In this document: positions 9,601 through 22,173 of the stretch, in pieces
Layout of the letters: every line of letters begins with the position of its first letter
How positions within the stretch are numbered: position 1 is the first letter of the stretch
NCBI GenBank assembly: GCA_022432975.1
Contig: CM039503.1
Coordinates: 44,224,655 to 44,288,654, forward strand
Source of the DNA: Begonia masoniana
Lineage: Eukaryota > Streptophyta > Magnoliopsida > Cucurbitales > Begoniaceae
Direction: 5' to 3'
Length of the DNA stretch: 64,000 bases
The notes under the pieces: model-generated
What the model was told of the DNA's origin: nothing
What the model saw: only the letters and a program-made list of their open reading frames with translations
The model's database searches: none
Position numbers and translations under genes: made by a program

Positions 9601-12600
9601 GACAGAGTCAGGAGAAGAGGACCAGCCTGCTGTGATGTCAGGTACTATATTGATCAACTCTGTACCTGCTTTTACTTTGATAGATTCGGGTGCAACACAC
9701 TCTTTCATAGCCTCTGCTTTTGCTGATAAGCTAGATGTACGGTTTGCTCCTTCTGAACATATGTTTAGTGTAGCATTACCTTCTGGTGAACGCATGCACT
9801 CTAACCAAGTGATGCTTGATAGTGAAGTGTTAGTAGGGAATGTAAGTCTACCTGCTGATCTTATAATCATGGATATAATAGGATTTGATGTAATCCTAGG
9901 AATGGACTGGTTGTTTAAGCATCACGCCACAATTGATTGTAGAACTAGAATAGTTAGTTTTCAACCCCCTGGTAAGTTGAAACATACCTTTCAAACTTCA
10001 AAGAAGAGTAAGGAAATGTCTGTGATGACTACTATTAGCACTAGACTTTCCCTGTGTGGAGAATATTTGTGCTTATTAGCTAGCGTTTTAGACACACAGC
10101 TTGTGGAAAAAGCAAATCCTCAGAATGTCCCAATCGTCCAAGACTTCCCCGAAGTGTTTTTAGATGACCTTCCCGGTTTACCACCAGATAGAGAAATTGA
10201 ATTTGTCGTGAATGTTTACCCCGGAGCCGAGCCTGTGTCTAAGAATCCATATAGGTTAGCTCCAACTGAACTTAAGGAATTAAAGAAACAATTGGAGGAT
10301 CTATTGGAGAAAGGGTTCATACGCCCAAGCTTTTCACCGTGGGGTGCGCCGGTCCTTTTTGTCAAAAAGAAAGATGGATCAATGCGTATGTGCATTGATT
10401 ATAGGGAATTGAACAAGTTAACTGTCAAAAACAAATACCCTTTGCCGAGAATTGATGACTTATTTGACCAACTTAGGGGTGCAAGAGTTTTCTCTAAGAT
10501 TGACCTTAGGTCCGGTTATTACCAGTTGAAGGTTAAATCTGAAGATATCCCAAAGACTGCCTTTCGCACAAGGTATGGACATTATGAGTTTTTGGTTATG
10601 TCTTTTGGCTTGACAAATGCACCAGCAGCCTTCATGGATCTCATGAATAAGGTGTTTCACGAGTATTTGGACAAGTTTGTCATAGTATTCATAGACGACA
10701 TTCTGATCTATTCTAGAACTAAGGATGAGCATGCAAGGCATTTGAGTTTGGTGTTAGGAGTACTTAGACAGCACCAACTTTATGCCAAGTTTTCTAAGTG
10801 TGAGTTCTGGTTGGACCAAGTTCACTTTTTAGGACATGTCATCTCTGGGGACGACATATCTGTTGATCCAGCAAAAGTTCAAGCAGTTAAGGAGTGGCCC
10901 CAACCGAAGAGTGCTACTGATATTTGAAGTTTTCTTGGACTAGCAGGATATTACAGAAAGTTCATTGAAGGATTTTCAAAGATTGCTACACCCCTTACTA
11001 AGTTAACAAGGAAAAATGTGAAGTATATATGGACGGAGGAATGTGAACAGAGTTTCATGACCTTGAAACAGAAATTAACCAATGCTCCGATTCTGACCCT
11101 TCCTGTTGATAATGAAAAGTTTAGCATTTACTGTGATGCTTCCAAGATTGGTCTTGGATGTGTGTTAATGCAAGATGGAAAGGTTATAGCTTATGCCTCT
11201 AGACAGTTGAAAACTCATGAGAAGAATTACCCTACGCATGACTTAGAATTAGCTGCCGCGGTTTTTGCATTGAAGATTTGGAGGCACTACCTGTATGGAC
11301 AAATTTGTGAGATATTTTCAGACCATAAAAGTCTGAAGTATATTTTCACACAGAAGGAACTAAACATAAGGCAACGACGATGGTTGGAATTTGTTAAGGA
11401 CTATGATTTCGAGATTAAGTATCATCCCGGCAAGGCAAATGTAGTGGCTGATGCCTTGAGTAGAGTAACAACATCAACCCCAACTATGAATTTCAGTATG
11501 CCATTAGCTTTAGAGTCAGAATTCCAAAAGTTTAATCTTGAAGCAGTATCCAGTGTATCAGCTATACTTTCAGCCATAACCTTAAAGCCTACCATTCTAG
11601 AGAAAATAGGGGAAGCTCAGGCGGATGATGATGAGTGTAACAAGTACAAGTCAAGCATGGATTCTATGGACCAATCAGATTTTAACTATTCTGCTAATGG
11701 GATCCTTAAGTTTAGAAATAGATGGTTTGTCCCTGCCATTAAAGAACTTCGGGATGAGATTCCTTTCAAAAGCACATTCCTCCAAACTTTCAGTTCATCC
11801 TGGAAGTACGAAAATGTACAGAGATCTCAAGCAACATTATTGGTGGCCAGGTATGAAGAGATGTGCGGCAGGAGTACGTGGAGTCATGTTTAGTCTGCCA
11901 GCAAGTCAAAGCTGAACATCAGAGACCTGCCGGATCATTACAACCCTTACCAGTTCTCGAATGGAAATGGGAACAAATAACTATGGATTTTGTTATAGGA
12001 TTACCTAGAACAATAAAAGGTCACGATGCAATTTGAGTTATAGTTCACCGTCTAACCAAATCTGCTCATTTTCTGCCAATTAAGATAACTTACTCAATGG
12101 ATCAGCTTGCTGAATTGTACATGCAAGAGATTGTCAGGTTGTATGGAGTTCCAAGTTCTATAGTTTCAGACCGAGACGCCAGATTTACATCTAAGTTTTG
12201 GAAAAGTTTGCACAAGGCTATGAGGACACAGCTTAGTTTTAGCACAGCTTTTCATCCTCAAACTGATGGACAATCCGAGAGAACTATCCAAACGATGGAG
12301 GATATGCTTCGTGCATGCATATTGGATTTTCAAGGTTCTTGGAGCAAGTACCTACCCTTAGTAGAATTCTTTTATAATAACAGTTTCCAGGCAACAATAG
12401 GTATGGCGCCATATGAAGCATTGTATGGACGAAAGTGCAGATCACTTTTGTACTGGGACGAAGTTGGAGAGGCACAGTTGCTCGGTCCTGACATGGTGCA
12501 ACAAACTGCTGAGAAGGTTGCCCTCATCCGACAGAGAATTTTGACAGCTCAGAGTCGACAGAAGAGTTATACGGATTGCAGGCGTAGAGAATTGGAATTT

Positions 12601-13083
12601 GTGATGGGTGATGAAGTTTTTCTCAAGGTGTCACCGTTCAAAGGAGTTGTGAGATTTGGAAAGAGAGGAAAGTTGAACCCCAGATACATTGGACCATTCT
12701 CGATCTTAAAAAGGGTTGGGAAAACAGCCTACCAGTTACAGCTACCAACCTCTATGGAAGGGATCCATGATGTGTTTCATATCTCCATGCTTAAGAAATG
12801 TGTACGAGACCCTTCTCAGATTGTGGAACAGCAGAGTATCAAAGTTCTCCCTACTCTTGCATATGAGGAGAAACCTGTAAGGATCTTGGACTATGCAGTG
12901 AAGGTATTGCGCAACAAGGAAGTCCCACTTGTGAAAGTCTTATGGCACAATCAGAACGTAGAGGAGACAACTTGGGAGCAGCCAGCAAGACATGATGGAC
13001 CAATATCCGGAACTATTCAGGTACTAAATTTTGAGGACAAAATTCTTTTAAGGAGGGTAGATTGTAGCACCCGGCTCTATTAA
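9601..13083 (+). pseudogene. gypsy pol: protease, RT, RNase H, integrase, chromodomain-like tail
   Basis: Continues the gag frame. Protease: [11 protein letters not shown] near 9677. Reverse transcriptase: [21 protein letters not shown], then FIDDILIYS near 10690 with the catalytic DD. A TGA at 10925-10927 replaces Arg before [12 protein letters not shown]. RNase [15 protein letters not shown] near 11130, ending near DALSR. Two frameshifts, near 11760 and 11865, break the integrase zinc-binding region. The integrase core keeps [17 protein letters not shown] and the Glu in GQSER, but there is a TGA where Trp is expected near 12035 and His for the Asp of VDRLTKS. The tail (VPLVKVLWHNQNVEETTWE) resembles Tekay-type chromodomains. 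The frame ends a few codons inside the 3' LTR. Confidence 0.88.
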
Positions 13084-15566
13084 ACCAAATTTAATTGCCA
13101 ATTTTAATGTGTTAATTTTATGGAAGAATTGAGGGAGAAAGTGATTAGGTTAGTTAATAACTATGTAAGGACAAAAGGGTAATTAGCAATTTTATAAATG
13201 GATAACGTATTTAATGGAGGGTTTAGTGAGGTTTAGCTGCCACTGTTTTCCTCATTTCCCTACTCGGTATTCAGCTCAAGCACAGCAGAGCTCCAGGCGA
13301 TTTCCCTCTCCGATCTTCATTCCTCAAACTAGGTAAGTTTTCTCTTCGTTTTCTGAAGATTTTAGTGGCTAGATAGCAGAGAGAGTGCAATGTGTGTATT
13401 TTTGATGATGTTGTGAGTGAGTGGAGTTCGAGTTTAGTGTTGAATCGGAGAATGCACAAAGAACAGGATTCCTAACTAGCTTCCTTAGATTTCTGAATGA
13501 ATATTGGTTGGTGCTTGGAGATTTAGAATCGGACAAATGTTAGAATGATGATATTATTGAGTTTTTGGAATTTTGGCATTGGTGATAGGATTCTAGGTGT
13601 TGTTAATATTAGGATTGAGAATCTGACGTTAGTATGAGTCTGGTAGCTTTAGTACACTAATGCCATCAGGGCCGGTGAGGGTTAAGCTACGCACACTAGG
13701 TGCTTGACTATATGACTCAGAGGCTTGAACTAATATCCATGAATGATTTCTTTAGTTAGGATTTTACCAGCTTTGGGTTTAGGTTATTCTGGGTGCATTT
13801 AACATTGAATTATGAAATGTCTAGGTGAGGAAGGATTCAAGTGAAGACACGGGATTTGCAAAGGAGCCCAGGTAAGTAGAGTTTGCATGTACCTTCGGGC
13901 CTACATCACAAAACAGTAGGATTTGTATGTGCATGAATGTATGTTTCATTTCAGTTGCCATGCATCATATTTTGAAAGAAAACGAAAATGAATTTACATG
14001 AAGTAGCATGGTGAGATGCGAACAGACTGTGACAGCATACTTTTAAGGGAATTAATCCGCCCCTTAAATCGTACATACGGATTCATACCCTGGGAAAACT
14101 GATCCACCTCCCATTGTATCAGGGATCGATTCAGTTGTTAAGGGAATTAATCGCCCCTTAATTGAGTATTTGGATTCATACCCTGGGAAAACTGATCCAC
14201 CTCCCATTGTATCAGGGATCATCAGACCAGTGAACGAACGCAACATAATTGAGGAATGAAAGTAGAAACTGCATGTTAGGATTTACATCTCAGTACACAT
14301 TTCATTTCTTGCTTTACTTACTTAGCATTAGGCTAATAGATGAGTTTTGTGATGTAGGTGAAGAAGTGATAGCAGGTGAATCCTCTGAGTTCATTGAGGG
14401 ATAGACTGGTTGGGGGAGCACGCTCATGCCACGGACCTAGTGAACTGATGAGGCGATTTAACTGATGTCTGTTGGTGAGAAGGTTTAGTCGACAGTGTTT
14501 AAATTTGGAAATGTTAAGTTCCCATAACAGTAGTGGTTTCAGTACTTTGAACACGTTTTGAGATTTTTCTGATAACGGTGACCTGTTGAGTTTTAAATGT
14601 TATTTTTACTGGATTTGATTAATGTAGGGGTTTGAGTTGTTTCTGAATGGTCTTGGAAAAGTAAGCAAATTCCGTTCTGTAATTAGTAATTTGTATGTAT
14701 AATGAGGAGTAGATGAAATGTACTCTGTCTTCTACCGGTAGATGATGTCTATCGGTAAGTGTTGAGTTATGCTGTCTATCGGATGATGCTTTCAGAAAAG
14801 CCATCGGATGATGTAGGTTTAAGTCCATCGGAAAATGTCTTCAGAAAAGCCATCGGATGATGTAGGTTTAAGTCCATCGGAAGATGTCTTCAGAAAAGCC
14901 ATCGGATGATGTAGGTTTAAGTCCATCGGAAGATGTCTTCAGAAAAGCCATCAGATGATGTATGTTTAATTCTATCGGAAGATGTAGAATAGGTTTTGTC
15001 GTTTAGTCATCGGTGGTTGTAGAGTAAAGTCGACTGGATGAAGGGAATCAACCGGCTGACGTCATCGGAAGATGTAGAAAATATTTTGTCGTCTAGCGTT
15101 CGGTGGATGAAGTGCATTCCTCCACCGGATGATGTAAATGGTGATTTGTCGTTTAGTGAACGGTGGATGTCGTGTATTTGATCCACCGGATGACTTAGAA
15201 AGTGTTTTGTCGTTTAGTCTCCGGCGGAGGTTTTGTGTTAATTCCACAGGATGACGTAGCCGAAGTGCTGTCGTTTTGGTTATCGGATGAATCTTTTGTT
15301 TCTGCTTCATCCGTTGACTCTATTCATCGGCAGATGCATTTGACTTTTACAACTCTTAAAGTATTTTGCCATCTAAACTCTATTTTCTTTTATCCGGTTA
15401 CTTTTAACATTCCAACTGACTATCCAAATATCATTTTCATGGTTTTGTTTTACTTATATGATTTTCTGCTGCAAGTTTTTTTTTTAAAGAAAAAATAAGG
15501 TAGAAGTTTTAGTCATGTACGAGTATGAAGTTAGCGAACCGGGTTTAGATAATTCGGGGCGTTACA
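13063..15566 (+). repeat. gypsy element 3' LTR (2,504 bp)
   Basis: Nearly identical to the 5' copy but about 50 bp longer, because it carries four rather than three units of the 49-bp CATCGGAAGATG-type repeat (about 14780-14970). It ends at GCGTTACA, followed by ACTAT. Confidence 0.92.
13825..14404 (+). other. putative spliced micro-ORF, 3' LTR copy (exons 13825-13871 and 14358-14404)
   Basis: Same exon layout and phase as the 5' LTR copy. The exon-2 ATG has become AGG, and one Thr codon in exon 3 has become Ile. The acceptor TGTAG, the donor and the TAG stop are kept. Confidence 0.3.
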
Positions 15567-15571
15567 ACTAT

Positions 15572-16450
15572 TCTTACCCCCACAATTTTTGGACAACCTC
15601 TCTTCTCAGCCCAATCTAGAGTTCAGTTCATGGCAGCGTTTAAACCGGCTCCTTATGAGCTGGATCTTCGCTTCTCTCTCGGAGGAACTCCTTCCCCAAA
15701 TCATTTCTTATCCTACCGCCTGTGAAATGTGGACCGCTCTTGCCCGACGATTTGCATCCTTCTCTTTAGCCAGAATAACAAACTTGCGACGCCAACTTCA
15801 TTCTCTCTCAAAAGAAGGAAGTTCTATTTCCCAATATATCTAGAAACTCACCTCCCTCTGCAACACTCTGGCAGCCATCGGACAACTTGTCTTCTACAAA
15901 GACCGAGTCATATATTTCCCCAACGGACTGGGCCCTAAATATAACTCGTTCGTCACCACCATCACTAATCGGCCTGAAAAACCGTCTCTCAAAGACATTT
16001 ACAGCCTCTTACAGAGTTTTGAATTTCGCCTGGAGGAACAAAACTCCATTGGCTATCTTTTGATCCTAACTCTGGTTCCTGCTCAGACAGCAGTTCAACG
16101 CTCTTTTCGACAAGGATGGGTCCCTTAGGCCATCTGATTTCTCTGATTGCCGACCTAGCGCTCTGCCACTATTTCATCACCAAGGGTTTGGGTCGACCCA
16201 ACCAGCCTCACAACCATGGCGATCGAATCGGCCCAACCATAGGCCCAGATGTCAAATTTGTAACAAGCTAGGCCACTCAGCCCAAGCCTGTTACCACAGA
16301 TTAAATACCTCCTACAGGCCTGGGCCATCAAAACCAACTTATCAACCTGGCCCACCTCCTTCCAACCGCCCTGCCCAAGCCCACTATACCCGAGCCCAAC
16401 TTCTGGACCCACTTGTCTACATCTAATCTCAGAACCCATATTACCCACCC
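15572..16450 (+). pseudogene. copia gag, 3' piece with zinc knuckle
   Basis: Resumes the copia gag after the gypsy insertion. The frame encodes LMSWIFASLSEELLPQI, CEMWTALARRFASFSLARI, LRRQLHSLSKEGSSISQYI, then after a TAG VFYKDRVIYFPNGLGPKYN, all typical UBN2 gag. A CCHC knuckle (CQICNKLGHSAQACYH) lies at about 16250-16300. Many stops and frame changes make it non-functional. Confidence 0.82.
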
Positions 16451-16539
16451 GACCTGTCTTCCCCTTTTAGTTTTCAAGAACCATCTATCGATCACCCTGT
16501 TTCTCCCCGAGCTCTCACTTCCGATTTGTTGCCGACACC

Positions 16540-16588
16540 TCCAGTCGTCGGCCTATGGGTTCTTGATTCTGACGCCACTCATCACTTC
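16540..16588 (+). pseudogene. copia protease start, cut by solo LTR
   Basis: Encodes WVLDSDATHHF, the copia protease active-site segment with Asp in place of the Gly of D-S-G. The frame is interrupted after the ACTTC target site and continues at 19160 with SPHLTALLHPQ, showing exactly where the solo LTR entered. Confidence 0.8.
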
Positions 16589-17535
16589 TGTAATATCCGG
16601 CCTGTACGGAATTTTAGATTATAATATATATCGGCATTTTCTATAAATATGTCAAATCAAACTCGTTTTACAAAAAGGAAGTGCCATTATGATCCTAATT
16701 ATTAATTGGAATTTTAAGGAATTTACGGGAATTTTCGGAGTAATAACGCTATATTCCGAGTAATTAAGTTTCTCGTAATGCAAAGGACGTTTCAGTAAAA
16801 TTAGTAAACGTGGTCCGATTTGTGAACGGACAGTTTTAATAAATCTCAAATAATAAGTTGGACTTATCGGTGAAATAAGGAGATTTGGTGGAACCGAATA
16901 GCTAGTTAATTAACGAAACGAAGGACGAAATAAATAGAAAACAAAAGAAGGGCAAAATGGTAAATTGCCAAGTCAATTTAACTAAAAACAAAAATTCTCT
17001 CTTTTCTTCCCCACTTTTCTTCTTCTCCACGCGAACCTCTCCCTTCCAGACGATTTCTCCTCCTTGCGCGATTCCACTGCCATCGATGAAGCTTCTCTCC
17101 GACGACCGATTTTCTTCCGATCATTCACGTTTTCTCCTTCAATCTCGACCCTTGGTATGATTCTACAGCTCTAGAAGGTTTACGTTCAAGTTTTACGGAG
17201 TTTGAACGATTAGGGTTTCGTTTAGGTTTCGTTTTAAAATCGAGATTTATGGTCCGAAATTGATAGGTTTGCCGTAATTAAGGATATAGTAAATGGATTG
17301 GACGTTATTGGACGAATTTAATTGATTTTGGACGAATATTAGAATTTGAGAATTTTCGGGTTTTAGGGAAAAACTCGTAAATTGTAGTTTCGAGGTATCG
17401 ATCGTAAATTGTTCATCGATATGCTTCGAATAATTAGGTTAAAAGCTTTAGGAAAATTCTTTAGTTAAAGTTTTGTTAATGTGGACGTTTAAAAGCTTAA
17501 ATTAGTTTTAACGTCGATATTGTGTTTTGCTTCAG

Positions 17536-18239
17536 ACAAACAACGCTCGTGGACGGAGCTTGAGCTGCTTTGGACACGAGGTAAGTTCTCGTGATTCTTC
17601 TCTGGCCGATTGGCCTACACCGTACGTCGAATGTCGTGTCGAGGAATTTTGGAGATGCACTTGTTTTATATTGCTTTGGTTGGGTAGCTAGGCTTATTTG
17701 TTTTATAGATTATGTCTTATAGTCTTTGATGGTATACATTATTGCTTGTTTACTTTAAGATATGAACTGTTCACGCATCACGTGTTTTAAAGAAAAGCAT
17801 GAAAATGAACTTCCGTACAGGGTTTTAAAGATAATGTAAAGCATAGCATAGGCCGAAAGACATATCGGCCGAAAGGCATATTGGCCGAAAGGCATATCGG
17901 CCGAAAGGCATATTGGCCGAAAGGCGTATCGTTTATCGTTCACGCGAGGTGGGGCTCAGGCACGGCTGTACGTGTTGTAAGCGTGTACCCCCCACCTCTA
18001 GCTGGAAAGAGTAGTCCTCCCGCTGGATGAGCTCTCTCCGGTTAGAGGGATAGGATCTCGGTGACACCTATCGTGCATTGCATAGTAAAGAAAATAAAGC
18101 ATGATTTATCGAACTCATACGTACAGCATGCATTGCATTTACGTAGAGCTTACTGAGATTTCATCTCATAGTGTGTATGTATGGTGTAGGTGATTACGAG
18201 GATATAGGTGAGGATGAGATTCCTCCTCCTGAGGCTTGA
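17536..18239 (+). other. putative spliced micro-ORF (exons 17536-17580 and 18190-18239)
   Basis: A 45-nt segment between TTGCTTCAG and GTAAGTTCTC reads KQRSWTELELLWTR in the frame that, once joined to the segment after GGTGTAG, continues GDYEDIGEDEIPPPEA and stops at TGA 18237-18239. No ATG is present in exon 2 (ACG at the position used as ATG in related LTRs), so any start would be in exon 1. Inference from phase and conservation only. Confidence 0.35.
17851..17930 (+). repeat. five tandem copies of a 16-bp unit
   Basis: Units of the form GGCCGAAAGGCATATY repeat five times, with the last base alternating C and T, giving a 32-bp dimer period. It lies between the two predicted exons of this LTR. 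Confidence 0.9.
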
Positions 18240-18779
18240 GTCCAGTTGATGGAGGATGACTGTGGTGGTGTGCTGGCGCAGTCGACGCTTACCTGACCCT
18301 GTGGGGACAATATGTATAGATTTTGAGGGTTTGGGACATTTTGGGGCTGATGTTTGTATAGAAATATTTTAGGTTGTTTGATTCTGGATAGTTGATAGGT
18401 ATATGTGTATATGTTGATGTCTTGGAAACTGTTTTATAATGGTTTGAAAAGTCTTTCATTGAATGTATTTTGGAACTGCGTGGTGATTTAAAACAGGAGG
18501 ATTCGTTTAGGTTTTAAACGTATCCATACACTTCGTTTTCATGAAAATGTTCTTAGTTTTAAAATGTGTTTCTAGTCGTTTATTGGGTGAACGGTGAAGT
18601 GTGAAAAGAATGAGGATATGAGAGAGTTTGTGTCGTGATGTTATTGTATGGTTGGTTTAGGGTGTAAGTATAAGTTGTATTGTGTAGTTGGCGCAGGAGT
18701 AAAGGAAAGAAAGGAATGGGATGGAGGAAAAGAATGGGAGAAGGAAAACAGAGCACTTGGCGAATAGTCGCCAAGCGCG

Positions 18780-18930
18780 GCGACCGAATCGCCTCCCTCT
18801 GGAGAAATCCAGAGGGTGTGGCGATTGATCGCCACAAACTGTGGCGATCAATCGCCACAGGCATTTCACAACAGGCGAATATTCACCTGTTGCGAATCGC
18901 CCCTGTATTTTGGGCGATTGCCCTTTTTGT
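18780..18930 (+). repeat. hairpin cluster near the 3' end of the solo LTR
   Basis: CCTCTGGA-GAAA-TCCAGAGG (18797-18816) forms an 8-bp stem with a four-base loop. Next, TGTGGCGATTGATCGCCACA (18817-18836) and its exact reverse complement (18840-18859) are separated by AAC, a perfect 20-bp inverted repeat whose arms are themselves near-palindromic. CAACAGG...CCTGTTG follows. Equivalent clusters occur in other LTRs here. Confidence 0.85.
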
Positions 18931-19164
18931 CCCTCGATGCTTAAGTTTTAATTAAAGTTTTATTTAATTGTTTTAAATTGTTAAATGTTTATTTAAATAA
19001 GTTTATATTTTAGTTTAAATGGTTATAAGTTCGATTACAACCCCGACTTCGATTCTAATTTCGATTTCGGTTTAGGTTCCGCTTAGGGTTTATTTAAAGT
19101 ATTTATATAAAAAAAATATATGTGTACGGGAAATTGGGTACAGTATTAGGGTCGTTACAACTTC

Positions 19165-22100
19165 TCTCCACACTTGACTGCCCTTCTCCATCCTCAGCCA
19201 TACTCAGGCTCCAATCACGCAGTAACAGCTGATGGTAAGCTGGCTAAAATTTTGCATACTGGTTCTGTTGTCATTTATACCTCTCTTCATCCCCTTCACT
19301 TACCTACTATCTGTCATACTTCACTATTCTCCCACGATCTACTTAGTGTTAGTAAACTTTGTATTGAAAATTTGGTTTATGTTGAATTTCATGCTCACTG
19401 TTCTTTTCTTTTGTTAAGGACTGCATCTCTCATTAAATCCTCCTTCAGGGCTTCCTCAATGATGGCTTATATCAGCTTCAACCTACCACTATCTATTCTC
19501 TGCCTGCTAGCGTGCCACCTCCCTGTCTCAAATTTGGCATTTTAGATTAGGACATCTGTCTACGTCTATTTTGCACCGTGTATTAAACTCTTGTAATGTT
19601 CCTTTTATATAAGCTAAAATGCCAAAATTTTGTACTTCTTGTCAAATGAGTAAAAGTTATTGTTTGCCTTTTCAAAATTATGATTCTCATGCTCGTTTTC
19701 CGTTTGAACTTGTGCATACTGATGTTTGGGGACCATCTCCTATTCTATTTGTTGTTGGTGCTCGTTATTTCATGTTATTTATTGATGATTGCACTAGGTA
19801 CACATGATTTTTTCCATTAAAATTAAAAAGTGAAGTTCACACCATTTTTGTGCAATTTCACAGTTTTGTTCATACTCAATTTGGCTGTCCAATCTGATTG
19901 GGGAGGGGAGTTCCAATCTCTCTTCAATCTCTTTAAGTCTCTAAGGATCCATCATCGTGTCTCGTGTCCATATACTCCAAATTAAAATGGTTGAGTAAAG
20001 CATAAGAACCGCCATGTCGTCGAAACAGGTCTTGCTCTACTCTTCCATTCCTCAGTCCCGCATCACTTCTAGCCTTATGCCTTTTCTACGGCTACCAGCC
20101 TGATAAATTTGTTACCGACTCCAGTCCTTAAAGATAAATCTCCTTTCGAGTGCTTGTTTAACTCTATTCCAGATTATACCTCTCCGCGTGTTTTTGGTTG
20201 CCTGTGTTTTTCCTTTATTCGTCCATTTAATCAACATTGCAACCTCGTTCGCTTCCGTGTGCATTTTTAGGGCCTAGTCCACATCACAAAAGCTATCTAT
20301 GTCTAGATCCTAAATCAAACCGATTGTACATTTCTCGTCATGTTAATTTTGATGAGTCGAATTTTCCTTTTTCATCATTGATCATCCCTCCTCCTCCCAA
20401 ATCTCCTTTCTCACTACTAATTCCCATTAATCCTATACCCCCTCTCCCCACCATGACCACCAGTCATCTGGTTCTTCTCACTTCCAACCCATTATCTCCC
20501 TCTCAAATAGAACCATCCACATCTACATCTACACCACCCCTACCTTTCATGACTATCCTCCTAACCTCAACCTCATCCTTAATCCTCCTATTATTAATAC
20601 TCATCCCATGCAAACCAGAGCCAAAGCTGGTATCTTTAAGCCTAAAGTCCTTTCAGTACAACCCTCCCTCAAACCCAAAACCTTTCAATAAGCCTCCAAA
20701 CATCCACAGTGGTTAGCTGCTATGCAAGAGGAAATAGCAGCTCTCAATGAAACTCATACTTGGACACTTGTTACACCTCCACAATGGGTCAAAATCATTG
20801 GTTGTAAGTGAGTTTTCAAAAGCAAGCTCAACTCTGATGGCACACTCAATAGGTATAAGGCTCGTTTAGGTGGAAAAAGCTATGACCAGACAGAGCGCAT
20901 AGATTATGAAGAGACTTTCAGCCCAATTGTAAAACTAACATCTATTCGCACTACTCTCTCTTTAGCCATCTCCTTTGGCTGGGTCATTCAGCAACTTGAT
21001 GTAAGTAACACGTTCCTCCATGGTGATCTAACTAAACAGTCTTTATGTAGTAACCTCTAGTTTCATAAGCTCTTATTATCCTTCTGTTGTATGCTGATTA
21101 CACAAAGCCTTCTATAACCTCAAGTAGTCTCCTAGGACTTGGTATACTAAATTGTACACAACCTTATTAGATTGGAGTTTCTCAGCATCAAAGTCAGATT
21201 CATCACTATTTATTCATCAATGACCTTCCTCGATTATCATTATGCTCATATATGTCGATGACATAATTCTGACTAGTAACTCTGTTTCTCTGCTCGATCA
21301 ACTTCTTGTCTACTTGAACTCTAAATTTAAAGTGCGGGATCTTGGACAGTTATCATTTTTTCTTAGGATTTCAGTAACTCACACGTCTACTGGTATAAGT
21401 CTTTCGCAGTCCAAATACATCTCTGAGCTACTGCACTGAGGTAACATGGGCTCCTGTAAACCAATTCCTACTCCAATGGTTTTAGGCCCCATTCTGTCTA
21501 AACATTCTAGTACCCCCTCCCTGATGGTTCTCTCTACCACAACGTTATTGGTGCTTTGCAGTATTGTTGTCTTACTAGACTTGACATTGTTTTTACTGTT
21601 AACAAAGTCTCACAGATTATGCATTCCCTTTCAAATGTTCATTGGCAAGCTGTCAAGCAGATTCTCCGATATCTTCAAGGTACCTTCTCTTTGGGTATCT
21701 CCTTTTTGCCATCTTCATCGTGCACTTTGACATGACCGTAAGAGTACTAGTCGATTCTATATTTTTTTGGGCTCAAATCTTATATTTTGATCTTCCACTA
21801 AACAAAAGGTTGTTTTCAAGATCGAGTACTGAATTCGAATATTACAGTGTTGCAAATGGCGTAGCGGAAGTGTTATGGCTCCAATCTCTACTCAAAGAAT
21901 TGGGCGTTGTATCTTCTGAGGTATTCCTTATACTCTGTGATAATCTGAGTGTAACGTACTTGGCCTCCAATCCAGTTTTGCACTCTAAATCCAAACACGT
22001 GGAGATCGACTTTCACTTTGTGTGGGAAAAAGTTCTACAAAAGACTTTGTCAGTAAAATTCACTTCTTCAGAAATTCAACTTGCAGACGCTTTCACAAAG

Positions 22101-22165
22101 CCTCTTCCGCCATCGTCCTTTTTGACATTTATGTTCAAGATTTTCGGCCTACGACCTTGCTCTTA
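19165..22165 (+). pseudogene. copia pol: integrase, reverse transcriptase, RNase H
   Basis: After the solo LTR the copia frame continues with SPHLTALLHPQPYSGSN and a pre-integrase segment (RLGHLSTSILHRVLN, near 19550). Integrase remnants (FPFELVHTDVWGPSP, FIDDCTRYT) lie at 19690-19810. Reverse transcriptase spans about 20720-21440 with EETFSPIVKLTSIRTTLSLA and the catalytic YVDDIILTSN near 21249. RNase H follows (SRSSTEFEYYSVANGVAEV, then HVEIDFHFVWEKVL and ADAFTKPLP) to about 22140. Stops and frameshifts occur throughout. The stretch 20235-20710 between integrase and RT is a Pro/Ser/Thr-rich linker without clear domain. Confidence 0.88.
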
Positions 22166-22173
22166 AGGGGGGA

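Larger units (their letters stand above)
5931..15566 (+). mobile_element. Ty3/gypsy chromovirus (Tekay/Del type), full length, inactive
   Basis: Long LTRs (5931-8384 and 13063-15566, starting TGTAGCACCC and ending GCGTTACA) flank gag, protease, reverse transcriptase, RNase H, integrase and a chromodomain-like tail. The primer-binding site TGGTATCAGAG is at 8388-8398 and a purine tract (AAGGAGGG) lies just before 13063. Flanking 5-mers are GCTAT and ACTAT, a target duplication with one mismatch. The element sits inside the gag of the copia element, whose frame reads on across the insertion. The LTRs are nearly identical apart from a repeat-number difference. The polyprotein has several stops and frameshifts, so it could move only with help from another copy. 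Confidence 0.93.
16589..19159 (+). mobile_element. solo LTR, Tekay-like gypsy family (2,571 bp)
   Basis: Begins TGTAATATCCGG, ends GGTCGTTACA, and is flanked by perfect ACTTC duplications (16584-16588 and 19160-19164). No internal domain is present, so this is the product of LTR-LTR recombination. Removing it and one TSD restores the reading of the copia protease. Inside are five 16-bp units at 17851-17930, a run of hairpins at 18780-18930 and a putative split micro-ORF. It belongs to the same broad group as the LTRs at 28838 and 37312. Confidence 0.93.
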
